A stretch of DNA of 64,000 bases, taken from Taeniopygia guttata (lineage: Eukaryota > Chordata > Aves > Passeriformes > Estrildidae). Positions within the stretch are counted from its first letter, which is position 1, and each line of letters starts with the position of its first letter. The notes under the pieces were generated by a model. That model saw only the letters and a list, made by a program, of their open reading frames with translations, was not told the DNA's origin and searched no databases. Of the stretch, positions 42,670 to 51,928 are shown piece by piece. The stretch spans positions 25,399,001 to 25,463,000 of the forward strand of contig NC_133064.1 of NCBI RefSeq assembly GCF_048771995.1, in the 5' to 3' direction. Both the position numbers and the translations under genes were made by a program.

Positions 42670-43262
42670 TGTTATGAACGAGCACAATAGGCTTTCTAAT
42701 CCAATTAAAAAGATTTATTAATGGTAGGAAACGAAAGCAAATCAGCGCGCTGGGCAGCAGTTATTCCAACTACCGCGTTTTCGCGCCCCATTCCCCCCCA
42801 ACTTATTGGGTCTTCTCCTCCGGAAGTGTGACGTTCTGGTGTCTTTTCTGCGCAGGTGCACTCTGTTGCTAGGTGGTCGTTTTCTGCCTCTTGGTGGTCG
42901 TGGGATGAAGGCCAGTAGTCTTCCTCAAGGTTGTTCCTGTGATCTGGGAATTTTCTCAAAACAAGAAATGTTATCTCTAGGCACGTTTACTCGCATTCCA
43001 CAAGATTACATGTTTTGCTAAGTCTGTAACGGAACTGTCCTTGAAGATATTCGCTCAGGTGCTTTGATGCCTAACAACCTCAACTCCCTAAATTAGTTTC
43101 AACTCCCTAAAACAGTGTGTAACGAAGTTGTCCTTGAGAGATATTCTGGAATGCCTGGCAAAATGAGAACATGTTCAGACAAGTGAAAACTCTAAGTGAA
43201 AATTCTATTTTATAGATGTGAAAACTCTATATTATGAACAAAAAGGCCTTATTTTCCTAACA
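42670..43262 (-). mobile_element. Provirus F 3' LTR
   Basis: 593 bp, TGTTATG ... CCTAACA. Poly(A) signal AATAAA on minus at 42714-42719. It differs from the 5' LTR only at 42784 (C) versus 51446 (T) by eye, a CpG-type transition. A clear TATA box could not be fixed. Confidence 0.95.
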
Positions 43263-43266
43263 ATAT

Positions 43267-43277
43267 CCCCCCTTTTT
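43267..43277 (-). promoter_or_regulatory. Provirus F polypurine tract
   Basis: AAAAAGGGGGG on the minus strand, four bases before the 3' LTR, immediately after the env stop codon. Confidence 0.9.
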
Positions 43278-43280
43278 ATT

Positions 43281-45374
43281 TTAAACCTCTTTTTGTTCAC
43301 TAAAGCGCTCTAATTCCCTTTTGCTTAATTCTAAATAATCTTCAGTTTCTACTTCGCTAAGTTTTACCATCATTAAATGTGCAGCTTCTAATCTATTTTT
43401 CACTAGTGTAATAAGCTTGTTAAGAATACATGGCCCAAAAGTAAGTACTAGAATTAGTAAAATTACTGGTCCTGCAAGGGTGGATAATAGAGTGGTTAGC
43501 CAGGGAGAATAGGTAAGCCAGGATTCATACCAGCTCTGCTGGGATTCTCTTTCTCTTTTTCGTTGTTCTATTTGTTTGCGTAATTCAGCCATCGTGTCTT
43601 TTACAATACCCGTGTGATCTACATAAGTGCAGCATTCTTCCTGCAAAGCAACACAAAGCCCCCCCTGCTGTAAGAATAACAAATCTAATCCCCTTCGGTT
43701 TTGGAGGACTACCTCAGAAAGGGATTTCACTGATTTAACTAGTTCACTTATGGCTTTATCTATTCTACTCAGATCTTCATCTACAGATGTGCGCAGAGCT
43801 TTCATACCCTGGTTTTGACTCACTAAGGAGGCAACCCCTGTTCCTACTCCTGCTCCTCCTAAGCTGAGCAAAATTGCTACCGTTAGTGTTGTAAGTGGTT
43901 CCCTTTTAGCCAGGTAGTGTTCAGGGGTCATTTGATGTTCTAGTACGTATTCTTTTGGATGGTATACGATTCTGGGGATTATTAGAACTTGAATGCAGAA
44001 ATCTGAATTATTAAAGGCTTTTACCGATAGGCAGGGTGTAACTCCAAGTTGTTGACATACCCATTTAGTATTGACTGCTGGCATAAGCCAATCAGAAGGC
44101 TTGTTTGTTTTGTTAATGCTTATTGTCGTGTTGCAGAGGTGTTGCATATCTGCTGGAACCTTCCCTACACACCTTCCTTGTCCACTAACCTGGGACAGTG
44201 TAATGCCTGAAACACTATCTCTTCCCTTTCGCCAGAGACACTCCTTTGGATTTGTACCATTTATTTCTCTTGCCTCAGATGTAATCCCAATAGCTTCATA
44301 AAAGGGTGGATTTATCATATAGCAAAGCCAACACCCCTTGGTTAAGTTAGGATAAGTATGATTCAAAACTCCAAAAGTAGCTTGCATAATTTTCCATAAG
44401 GTTGTATACTTCTGCACTAATATCTGAGGTTCTTGATCAATTTTGTTTGATTTTATAACATTATCTCTGGTTTTATTACTCTCCTTTAAATTATTGCTTA
44501 TTACTGGATTTGGGCCTATAGGACTAGGGTCATGTGGAGCTACCTCCTTTTTTATTTGTATCAGATTTCCTGGATCATGTCCTTCTATCCAATGCCTAAC
44601 CCCCCATGTTTTGCCTATTAACCATCCAGAATCACTTGGTTGAGTGACATTTAGGTAAAGAAAGGTGCAGTTTCCAAGTAAGTTTTTCCCAGTCCAAGGC
44701 CACTCTCGTGGTCGTTTACACCCTGCTGGTCCATGCCCTACCTTTAAATATTTGTCTAATCCTCCACCCGGAGCCCACGCTGATGCTATTGTTTCACAAC
44801 CCCAATAGGCGTAGTAATAATGTCTAGGGTAATTACAGTATTGCTTCCCTGGGTTCGAGGCAGGGCACATATAGAAGCTTGTTAAATTTAACAGCTGCCC
44901 GCATTTTAAACTTTGAGTTAAATCACAAATCCCAATCTTAAAGCTCGGTGCTCCAGGTCCCGTTATTGTCTGTAAAATATGACGGGTATCGTGATCCTCC
45001 CATCTGCTTAAGGTCCATTTAAAGGGTTCATGTATATTAACTGTGGCACTCTGGAGGGGAAGCCATACAAACATAAAAACCCGTAGGATTGAGTGATACG
45101 CACTGCAGGGGAGGATGTTACTTATCATGCTCAGTTTTACATTCCCATTTTCCCTCATTCCGTTGTCACCATTCTCATACCCATGATGATTTACATTCTT
45201 TTTCAAGGTTTGGGAGGGCCTCTCAACCCCACTACCTACCTCTCTGTCTCGCCTGTCAACTTGGTTGCTACAAGTTACAGGGTAAGCCATCTTCTCGACA
45301 GCAGAGATATTCTTCAGGGGTGGGATCGTTCCCTCTCTCCCACTTTGACCTCCGGGAGTTCCAGTTTTTCGCAT
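43281..45374 (-). CDS. env: Provirus F Env polyprotein (gammaretrovirus-like), intact
   Basis: 697 codons without a stop. The likely signal peptide spans residues 83-110, after an unusually long polar leader overlapping the upstream frame; Met83 (45128) or Met73 may be the true start. The surface subunit has many Cys and N-glycosylation sites and a CWLC motif (348-351) of the gammaretroviral disulfide-exchange type. A KR cleavage site (490-491) precedes a hydrophobic fusion peptide (about 498-517). The TM subunit has a CX6CC motif (574-582) after an immunosuppressive-domain-like stretch, a membrane anchor (about 625-650) and a tail with a YLEL motif (680-683). In the family Env mediates receptor binding and fusion. 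Expression from this locus is unknown. Confidence 0.92.
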   Translation of the reverse strand: MRKTGTPGGQSGREGTIPPLKNISAVEKMAYPVTCSNQVDRRDREVGSGVERPSQTLKKNVNHHGYENGDNGMRENGNVKLSMISNILPCSAYHSILRVFMFVWLPLQSATVNIHEPFKWTLSRWEDHDTRHILQTITGPGAPSFKIGICDLTQSLKCGQLLNLTSFYMCPASNPGKQYCNYPRHYYYAYWGCETIASAWAPGGGLDKYLKVGHGPAGCKRPREWPWTGKNLLGNCTFLYLNVTQPSDSGWLIGKTWGVRHWIEGHDPGNLIQIKKEVAPHDPSPIGPNPVISNNLKESNKTRDNVIKSNKIDQEPQILVQKYTTLWKIMQATFGVLNHTYPNLTKGCWLCYMINPPFYEAIGITSEAREINGTNPKECLWRKGRDSVSGITLSQVSGQGRCVGKVPADMQHLCNTTISINKTNKPSDWLMPAVNTKWVCQQLGVTPCLSVKAFNNSDFCIQVLIIPRIVYHPKEYVLEHQMTPEHYLAKREPLTTLTVAILLSLGGAGVGTGVASLVSQNQGMKALRTSVDEDLSRIDKAISELVKSVKSLSEVVLQNRRGLDLLFLQQGGLCVALQEECCTYVDHTGIVKDTMAELRKQIEQRKRERESQQSWYESWLTYSPWLTTLLSTLAGPVILLILVLTFGPCILNKLITLVKNRLEAAHLMMVKLSEVETEDYLELSKRELERFSEQKEV

Positions 45375-45927
45375 TTAACTGTGGGGTGTCGCACCTGAGC
45401 CTTTTGACTAATTTGCGACACTTGACTTGGACTATATCCGTGAGGAATGGACCTAGGGGTTCATTGGATGGGTAACAGTGGAATTCAGGGTTTATTCCTT
45501 TTACGAAAATCTCCCACCACTCAGGGGATCCTTTAATCAATTCCCGAGTGGCAACCTTGTAATTTAGTACTTCAGAGGTCAATTTGCGCTGCTCCAGCCA
45601 GCAGCGTTGACATACACTTTTTGGAGCTCTCCCCTTTCTGCAGTGAGCCCACCACAATCCTTTACAGATTTTGCAGGAAAAACAGGCAAAAGGGTAACAA
45701 TGACAATCTAACCAGCTACACTTTACTCTAATACTTTGATGTTCAGCATGGCCCTCCCCTTCCCAAGGTTTCTGCTCTTTTTCAAGTCGGATGAACCGAT
45801 AAAAGGGCTGCTGGGCTGAATCCTCTAGACGTTTACAGTATCCTGGGGGTTTTGTTTCTCCCACCAGTTGTACTTGCAGTCCCCAGTTATCCCCAACCCA
45901 AATGTCCTTAGAGTTGATAGTGTTCAT
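45268..45927 (-). CDS. Cysteine-rich 219-codon frame between pol and env, function unknown
   Basis: Open from an ATG five bases after the pol stop codon to a stop inside the env leader (107-bp overlap with the long env frame). It is not a standard gammaretroviral gene. There are sixteen cysteines, nine clustered at residues 70-109 (70, 75, 77, 82, 85, 88, 96, 106, 109) with His76 and His95, a pattern that could bind zinc. Basic patches follow (CRKLVKRLRC at 170-179; SRRSKWER at 191-198). There is no signal peptide or membrane segment. Its position resembles that of accessory genes in complex retroviruses. It could be a regulatory protein, a captured host domain, or a chance frame; its intactness beside a broken pol favours real coding, but the insertion is young, so intactness is weak evidence. 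Confidence 0.6.
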   Translation of the reverse strand: MNTINSKDIWVGDNWGLQVQLVGETKPPGYCKRLEDSAQQPFYRFIRLEKEQKPWEGEGHAEHQSIRVKCSWLDCHCYPFACFSCKICKGLWWAHCRKGRAPKSVCQRCWLEQRKLTSEVLNYKVATRELIKGSPEWWEIFVKGINPEFHCYPSNEPLGPFLTDIVQVKCRKLVKRLRCDTPQLNAKNWNSRRSKWERGNDPTPEEYLCCREDGLPCNL

Positions 45928-45932
45928 GAAAA

Positions 45933-46430
45933 TTATTTGTAAGTCCTTTTTACTGTTAACTTTAAATCCCCTGGCTTCCCATCAATTTTCCAGCTCGTTT
46001 CCCTGGAAGCTGTATGGAATTGAGTTGGATCCACCGGCCCCTTTATTCTGCTAGCATGAGTCCATCCCTTCTCTGCTGTGCGGACTGCGGAGTCAGTGGT
46101 GATTAAAACCAGGTATGGTCCGTCCCACTTTGGGGTGATTGAATCTTCCTTCCAGCTTCGGATGAGGACCCAGTCGCCGGGTTGTACCTGGTGTAACACA
46201 AGATCTAGGGGTGGTCTTTGGGCCCACATCCCCTTTTCCCATAACTGTTTTTTATATTTCATTAAAGTGGTTAAATATTTATTAATACTTTGATCAGTAA
46301 TGTTAGGATTAGTTTGAACTTTTTCTAGGGAATAGGGCATCCCATACAACATTTCAAATGGGGACAGTCCTATATCAGCTCGTGGCTGAGTTCGAACATT
46401 TAATAATGCCAACGGCAGACATTTTATTCA
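45933..46430 (-). pseudogene. pol: Provirus F integrase C-terminal part
   Basis: Starts after an in-frame TGA (46428-46430) and encodes the last helices of the core and the C-terminal domain: PRADIGLSPFEMLYG, QVQPGDWVLIRSW, KWDGPYLVLITTDSAVR and VDPTQFHTAS. Ends with TAA at 45933-45935. In sequence with the preceding fragment but separated by a stop, so full integrase is not made. Confidence 0.9.
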
Positions 46431-48156
46431 GGATAGTTTAGTTTCTAGTACTAATTTGGTGAGTTGTTTCTTAATTTCTCCATTCATTCTTTCTACCCTC
46501 CCCGAACTCTGTGGATGCCAGGGGGTATGTTGTTCCCATTTTATGCCCAGAGCTTGTGCTAGCATCTGTTATTTTTGAAGTAAAATGGGGGCCTTTATCA
46601 GAGTCTATCGTCTCTGGGACCCCATATCTAGGTATTACTTCTTCCAGCAAGGCTTTTGTTACTGTCCGAGCTGTCTCCCTGGCAGTGGGGATTGCTTCCA
46701 CATAATGTGTTAAATGATCCACTATAACCAAAAGATATTTCAGTCTCCCTACCTTGGGGAGCTCAGTAAAGTCTACTTGCAGATTTGAAAAGGGCTTCTT
46801 TGCCACTGGCCTCCCACCCAGGGGCAGTTTCCTTAGGTTTTTCCTGTTTACCCGTAGACAGGTTGGACAACTCCTAGTAATCCCTTTCGCTAAGTCATGT
46901 AGGCCCACCGTCATGTAATGGGTGGCAAAGTGATCCACCAGTCCTTGAGCGCCCCAATGCGTTCTCTGGTGTAATTTACTGAGCATCCGCTGAGCTATGG
47001 CTCTAGGTAGAACTTCCCTCCCATCCTTTAACAGCCATTTCCCTGATTTCTCTTTTATTCCTAATTTTGTAAGCTTCTCCTGTTCTTCTATTGTAAATAT
47101 CAGCTTATCCTGGGTAGTCGACTCAGGGTCTTTTGGGGTATCTACAAGGTCTTTCCTAACTCCTTCACTTAAGGTTAGTGTTTTAATAATTGCAGCTTTC
47201 TTTGCCTCATAATCTGCCGCATTGTTACCCCTACTCCGGTAATCCATTCCCCGTTGATGCCCTTTTAAATGGACCACCGCTATCCTTGTAGGGCCTCTCA
47301 AAGCCCTTAGGAGGGCTACTATTAGCTTCTGATGTATTAAGTCCCTTCCCTGTGAGTTCACGAGGCCCCTTTCTTCCCATAATTTCCCAAAAGTGTGTAC
47401 CACCCCGTACCCATATTTAGAATCTGTATAGATGGTCCCCTCTTTTCCTTCTAATAGTTCCAAGGCTCTTAGGATAGCGTATATCTCGCAGGCCTGGGCT
47501 GACCATGTTTTGTCTAGGGCTCCAGATTCGATTACTTCTAGGTCAGGCCCCCCCACTATGGCATATCCTGATCTTCTTTGACCCTCGACTACTCTGGAGG
47601 ATCCATCAACAAACAATTTCTCTCCAGTTTCTAATTCCTCTTCTTCTAGGTCAGGTCTAATTTTAGTTTGTTCTTCTATAGTGATTACACAGTCGTGCAT
47701 CAGTGATTCAGTTTCGGGCTCTCCGAAAAGGAAGGAGGCTGGATTTTGCAGAGTGGTGGTTTCTAAGGTAAAATTAGGGGTTTCTAATAAAATCCCTTCA
47801 TATTTCAGGAGCCTGGCATCAGATATCCATTTATCTGCTTTCTGTTGCATCACACTCCGTATGTTATGTGGAGTTAATACTTTTAAAGTAGCATTAAAAG
47901 TGATTTTCCGTGACTCTTCTACTAGTGTTGCACACCCTGCAATTATTTGCAGACAGCTAGGCCATCCCCTACTCACGGGATCTAGGATTTTAGATAGATA
48001 GGCAATAGGTTTCTTTTTCCCTGCCCAATCCTGAGTAAGTACCCCGTACGTTACCCCATCTGTGGTATTAACAAATAGAAAGAAGGGTCTATTTAGGTCC
48101 GGGAGGCTCAAGACTGGAGCGTGGACTAAGGTCTCTTTTAATTCTTGAAATTTAGA
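46431..48156 (-). pseudogene. pol: Provirus F RT connection, RNase H and integrase N-terminal part
   Basis: Continues pol after the TGA at 48157-48159. It contains APVLSLPDL and PIAYLSKILD in the connection, and RNase H with LFVDGSSR (Asp), ACEIYAILRALELL (Glu), GTIYTDSKYG (Asp) and a late NNAADYEAKKAA block. The integrase zinc domain has His-x3-His (HQRTH) and CPTC, and the core has VDFTELP (first Asp) and IDSDKGPHF (second Asp). A frameshift near 46565 moves the reading to another frame before the catalytic Glu; that frame continues to the TGA at 46428-46430. Confidence 0.9.
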
Positions 48157-49485
48157 TCATTCTTCTTCTGTCCACTTAAGATGACCATCCTGGGTGAGTT
48201 TGTGATATAAAAATCTTGCTTTCCCACTATAGTTTTCAATCCACTGTCTACAATATCCCGTAAGTCCTAATACTTGACGAATTTGTCGTTTATTTTGTGG
48301 TAGAGGGAGAGACAGAATTGCTTGCACCCGGTCTGGGTCAATTCTCTTTTCTCCCTTTTTCAAATAATGTCCCAGGTATTTAACTTCCTCTTCTACAAAT
48401 TGTAACTCCGCTTTGGAGACTTTTAACCCCTTGGATCCTAAGTAATTTAATAACTTGATACTCTCCTCCCGGACTTTGTCTTCTTCGCTCCCTGCTATTA
48501 ACAAGTCATCCACATATTGAATTAGTTTCACTTCTGAGGCTGTCTTATAATCTTGTAAAACTTGTTCTAGGGCTTGCCCGAATAAATTGGGGGATTCCGT
48601 AAACCCTTGGGGTAACACAGTCCACCGAAGTTGCTGCCGCCTTCCTGTATCAGGGTCTTCCCACTCGAAGGCAAAATAATCTCGACTAGACTCGTCTAGA
48701 GGGCAAGCCCAAAAAGCATCTTTCAGATCTATGACACTATACCACTCGTTCTCAGGTCCTAGTTTGCTTAAAAGAGTATAGGGGTTTGCCACCACTGGGA
48801 ACCGGGCTACGGTTCTCTTATTGATTTCCCTAAGGTCATGCACCAATCGGTAGGATCCATCTGCCTTTTTTACTGGCAGGATCTGGGTATTGAAAGGCGA
48901 CATACATGGTTCTAGCAGTCCTTTGTTTAACAGCCTTTCAACTTCAGGTTTTAACCCTTTCCTCCCTTCTAGTGAAATTGGATACTGTTTTATTCTTACC
49001 GGGACCTCGGGATTCCTGATTTTTACTGTAAATGGGGTTATATTTAATTTGCCCACGGTTCCTGGATTATACCATACTTCAGGGTTTATTTTCTCTTCGT
49101 CTTCTAAACGGAGGGGGCAGAGTCTAATCTTTAACTCTTTTTCTACTACTTCAATTTGAATTCCTAATTCAACAATCAAGTCTCTCCCTAACAAATTGTA
49201 GTCCGCTTCAGGAACTAATAGGAAATCACCCACCCCCATCTTAGTTCCTGATTCTACCATCACCTCTTTAATAATTTGTACTTCAAATGGTTCCCCCTTA
49301 GCCCCTATTACCGTGGCTGTCTGTTTTGATAAATTACAGCCCTGAGGCAGGAATTGAATAGTAGATCTCTCTGCCCCCGTATCAACCAAGAAATTTATTT
49401 CCTGGCTCTGGGGACCCACCTTCAATTTTATCAAGGGCTCTTTTTGATGTTTCCCGGTCCCCATAAAATAGAGCCCCTGACTCCC
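48157..49485 (-). pseudogene. pol: Provirus F protease and RT polymerase domain
   Basis: In frame with gag across the UAG at 49486-49488. Counting from the ATG at 49464, protease has VDTGAERS (27-34) and LLGRDL (91-96). RT has RLVHDLREIN (206-215), VIDLKDAFWACPL (244-256), LPQGF (284-288), active-site YVDD (317-320) and LGLTGYCRQWI (399-409). It ends at an in-frame TGA (48157-48159) in the connection region, about 435 codons in. In the family this region makes the protease and DNA polymerase of the virion; here only a truncated product is possible. In the family, readthrough pol needs no separate start codon. Confidence 0.9.
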
Positions 49486-49488
49486 CTA
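49486..49488 (-). promoter_or_regulatory. gag-pol UAG readthrough site
   Basis: The gag stop is TAG, followed in the same frame by GGG AGT CAG GGG and an uninterrupted protease frame. This matches the arrangement of gammaretroviruses, where a purine-rich spacer and a downstream pseudoknot promote about five percent readthrough (family knowledge). The pseudoknot was not checked. Confidence 0.85.
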
Positions 49489-50904
49489 TTCGATTTTGAA
49501 CTCCTCCTCGTCCTTAAGCCTCCTCCTGCACTCCTTTTTGAAATGTCCCTTCTTACCACAATAATAACACACCCTTTCTCCTACCTTTCCCTTGTCACCC
49601 TCCCTATTCCGAGTGACTCTCTTCTGTCCTTCCTCCGCTCGCCTGCTTTCCCTTACCGCAGCAACCATCATTTTCACCTGCTTCTTCTGACTTTCATCCT
49701 CTCTTCGGACATAAACCTTCTGTGCCTCTCGCAATAATTCCTCTAAACCCCTGTCCTGCCAATCATCCATTTTCTGTATCTTTCTCCTAATATCATCCCA
49801 GGACTTAGAGACAAACTGGACTTTAAGAATTGCCTGTCCCATTGGGTCATTCGGGTTTAACCCCGAGTACAGCTGAAAACTTTTCCTTAACCTCTCCAAC
49901 CATTCAGTGGGGGTTTCATCCTTCTTTTGTCTGTCATTAAATGCTTTATTTATGTTCTGGCCCCTAGGAACGGACTCTTTTATGCCATCAATTAATATGG
50001 TCCGAAAGTCCCGCATGTTAGCTCTATGGACCGGATCCTGGTTATTCCAATTGGGATTCTCGAGAGGCCATTTGGTATCGGCCCGCTGCTGGGCATGTGC
50101 AGGTTGAGCATCCCAGACCCGCATACCAGCAGTTCTTATCATGTTCTTTTCCTCAACCGTGAATAAAATGTTAAGTATAGATTGTAATTCCTCCCAAGTG
50201 TATATATTAGGACCTAAAAATTGATCCACCCGCTCTGCCACGCCCAGGGGGTCTTCTAACAAATTTCCCATCTCCTTCTTAAAGTCTCTAACATCCCCTG
50301 AACTCAAGGGCACCGAAATGAATCCAATCCCCGGCTGTGGTCCCCCCATGGGCATTTCCCTTAAAGGAAATAGTTTGCCTCGCGTCTTACTTCGGGTAAG
50401 AGGACCACGCGAGCCTGAGGGTTGATCAGAGTCTGAGTCTGATTCTTCCTCATCTGATTGTGGAGGAGGAGGGGGTGCATTCGGCGCAGGGGGAATGTAA
50501 GGCGGGGGTGCAATAATTACTTCTTCCGCTCGCCCCTTCTTTTTCTTTCCCCCTGAAACCTCCGAGAGTTTAAACACGAGCACCTCCGGTTTTTCTGTCC
50601 AGACTCGGGCATAGGCACTCTCCTCAGGGTTAGGAGGTTGTTTAGTGTTTATCCAACCATTTAACAGTTGCTTTACCCAGTCTTCTGAGGACCCAAAGAT
50701 GGGCCAAAAAACACCTTTAGAAATCTCTTGTCCTCCCCATACTTCTATGCAATAGTGTATCATCTTTGCCTTATCCTTCCCAGGTGCTCCTGGAAGGTGC
50801 TCCCAATTTGTCAGCATAAACCCTAAGGGACTATCCTTAGGAATTGGGGGAAGTTTTACCCCCACCGGGGAGGGGGATTTACTCTTACTCTTCCCCTGCC
50901 CCAT
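49486..50904 (-). CDS. gag: Provirus F Gag polyprotein, intact
   Basis: 472 codons from the ATG at 50904; an upstream in-frame ATG at 50928 would add eight residues. The 50904 start is preferred because it gives Met-Gly-Gln, an N-terminal myristoylation context. Numbering from 50928: matrix to about 130, a PPPY late-budding motif at 141-144 in a Pro/Ser/Asp-rich linker, capsid from about 185, the major homology region near 335-362, and a single nucleocapsid CCHC knuckle CYYCGKKGHFKKEC at 454-467, as in gammaretroviruses. A charged coiled-coil-like stretch lies at 395-445. Gag forms the particle; the frame looks functional. Confidence 0.93.
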   Translation of the reverse strand: MGQGKSKSKSPSPVGVKLPPIPKDSPLGFMLTNWEHLPGAPGKDKAKMIHYCIEVWGGQEISKGVFWPIFGSSEDWVKQLLNGWINTKQPPNPEESAYARVWTEKPEVLVFKLSEVSGGKKKKGRAEEVIIAPPPYIPPAPNAPPPPPQSDEEESDSDSDQPSGSRGPLTRSKTRGKLFPLREMPMGGPQPGIGFISVPLSSGDVRDFKKEMGNLLEDPLGVAERVDQFLGPNIYTWEELQSILNILFTVEEKNMIRTAGMRVWDAQPAHAQQRADTKWPLENPNWNNQDPVHRANMRDFRTILIDGIKESVPRGQNINKAFNDRQKKDETPTEWLERLRKSFQLYSGLNPNDPMGQAILKVQFVSKSWDDIRRKIQKMDDWQDRGLEELLREAQKVYVRREDESQKKQVKMMVAAVRESRRAEEGQKRVTRNREGDKGKVGERVCYYCGKKGHFKKECRRRLKDEEEFKIE

Positions 50905-50928
50905 GTCCTCCGGAGTACCTTCAATCAC

Positions 50929-51310
50929 TCACGACAGCACAATCGCTTCCCCTGGTTCGTGGCCCAGGCCCTCGCGAGCTCTGGAAAACGCACTACTTAA
51001 GGGTCCACAATCACTTGGAGAATCCGGCTGCCGGTTCTCCTCTCATTCATACACACACTCGCCGTACTCCGGGATCCCGAACCCCGCCCGGACGGGTCCC
51101 TCTATACTTACGCATCCTGTGTCTTCGTCCGGACTTTGTGCACAAAATTTAAGGGGTACCCTGGGCCCGCTTCCCTTTTTTTTTTTTTTGCTTTCGCTTT
51201 CTAGGCTTTTAGGTTCGTCGGTCGGGATGAGGGTAGAAACCCCGGTCTGAGTCCGCTCAAAGGAGCGGAATCGTGGCGCCCCTCTCAGAGAGAGATTCCC
51301 CAGATCCGCG
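50929..51310 (-). other. Provirus F leader
   Basis: CpG-rich leader between primer site and gag, with an A-run on the minus strand (T-run near 51177-51190). It should hold the packaging signal and splice donor; neither was identified with confidence. Confidence 0.5.
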
Positions 51311-51328
51311 ATCCGAGTCACGGCACCA
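51311..51328 (-). promoter_or_regulatory. Provirus F primer-binding site, tRNA-His
   Basis: On the minus strand TGGTGCCGTGACTCGGAT, three bases after the 5' LTR, is fully complementary to the 3' end of vertebrate tRNA-His as I know it. Confidence 0.9.
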
Positions 51329-51331
51329 AAT

Positions 51332-51924
51332 TGTTATGAACGAGCACAATAGGCTTTCTAATCCAATTAAAAAGATTTATTAATGGTAGGAAACGAAAGC
51401 AAATCAGCGCGCTGGGCAGCAGTTATTCCAACTACCGCGTTTTCGTGCCCCATTCCCCCCCAACTTATTGGGTCTTCTCCTCCGGAAGTGTGACGTTCTG
51501 GTGTCTTTTCTGCGCAGGTGCACTCTGTTGCTAGGTGGTCGTTTTCTGCCTCTTGGTGGTCGTGGGATGAAGGCCAGTAGTCTTCCTCAAGGTTGTTCCT
51601 GTGATCTGGGAATTTTCTCAAAACAAGAAATGTTATCTCTAGGCACGTTTACTCGCATTCCACAAGATTACATGTTTTGCTAAGTCTGTAACGGAACTGT
51701 CCTTGAAGATATTCGCTCAGGTGCTTTGATGCCTAACAACCTCAACTCCCTAAATTAGTTTCAACTCCCTAAAACAGTGTGTAACGAAGTTGTCCTTGAG
51801 AGATATTCTGGAATGCCTGGCAAAATGAGAACATGTTCAGACAAGTGAAAACTCTAAGTGAAAATTCTATTTTATAGATGTGAAAACTCTATATTATGAA
51901 CAAAAAGGCCTTATTTTCCTAACA
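51332..51924 (-). mobile_element. Provirus F 5' LTR
   Basis: 593 bp, TGTTATG ... CCTAACA on the plus strand, GGTG following at 51925-51928. Poly(A) signal on minus at 51376-51381. Confidence 0.95.
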
Positions 51925-51928
51925 GGTG

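Larger units (their letters stand above)
42670..51924 (-). mobile_element. Provirus F: recent gammaretrovirus-like ERV
   Basis: 9,255 bp on the minus strand with GGTG duplications. 5' LTR 51332-51924, tRNA-His primer site, gag, amber readthrough into pro-pol, a cysteine-rich extra frame, env, polypurine tract, 3' LTR 42670-43262. The two 593-bp LTRs differ at one position in my comparison, so integration is recent. gag, the extra frame and env are open; pol carries two TGA codons and one frameshift. It is related to provirus A and the 14.5-16.5 kb fragment by Gag and Pol motifs. Confidence 0.95.

Noticed and set aside
42670..42690. Shared TGTTATGAAC start between provirus F LTR (plus-strand reading) and A-family LTRs
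   Set aside because: The two LTRs are in opposite transcriptional orientation and diverge at once after about 10 bases; chance or terminal convergence.
43199..43222. TATAAAA box in provirus F LTR
   Set aside because: On the minus strand it lies only about 50 bp from the LTR start, giving an implausibly short U3 and long R; left unassigned.
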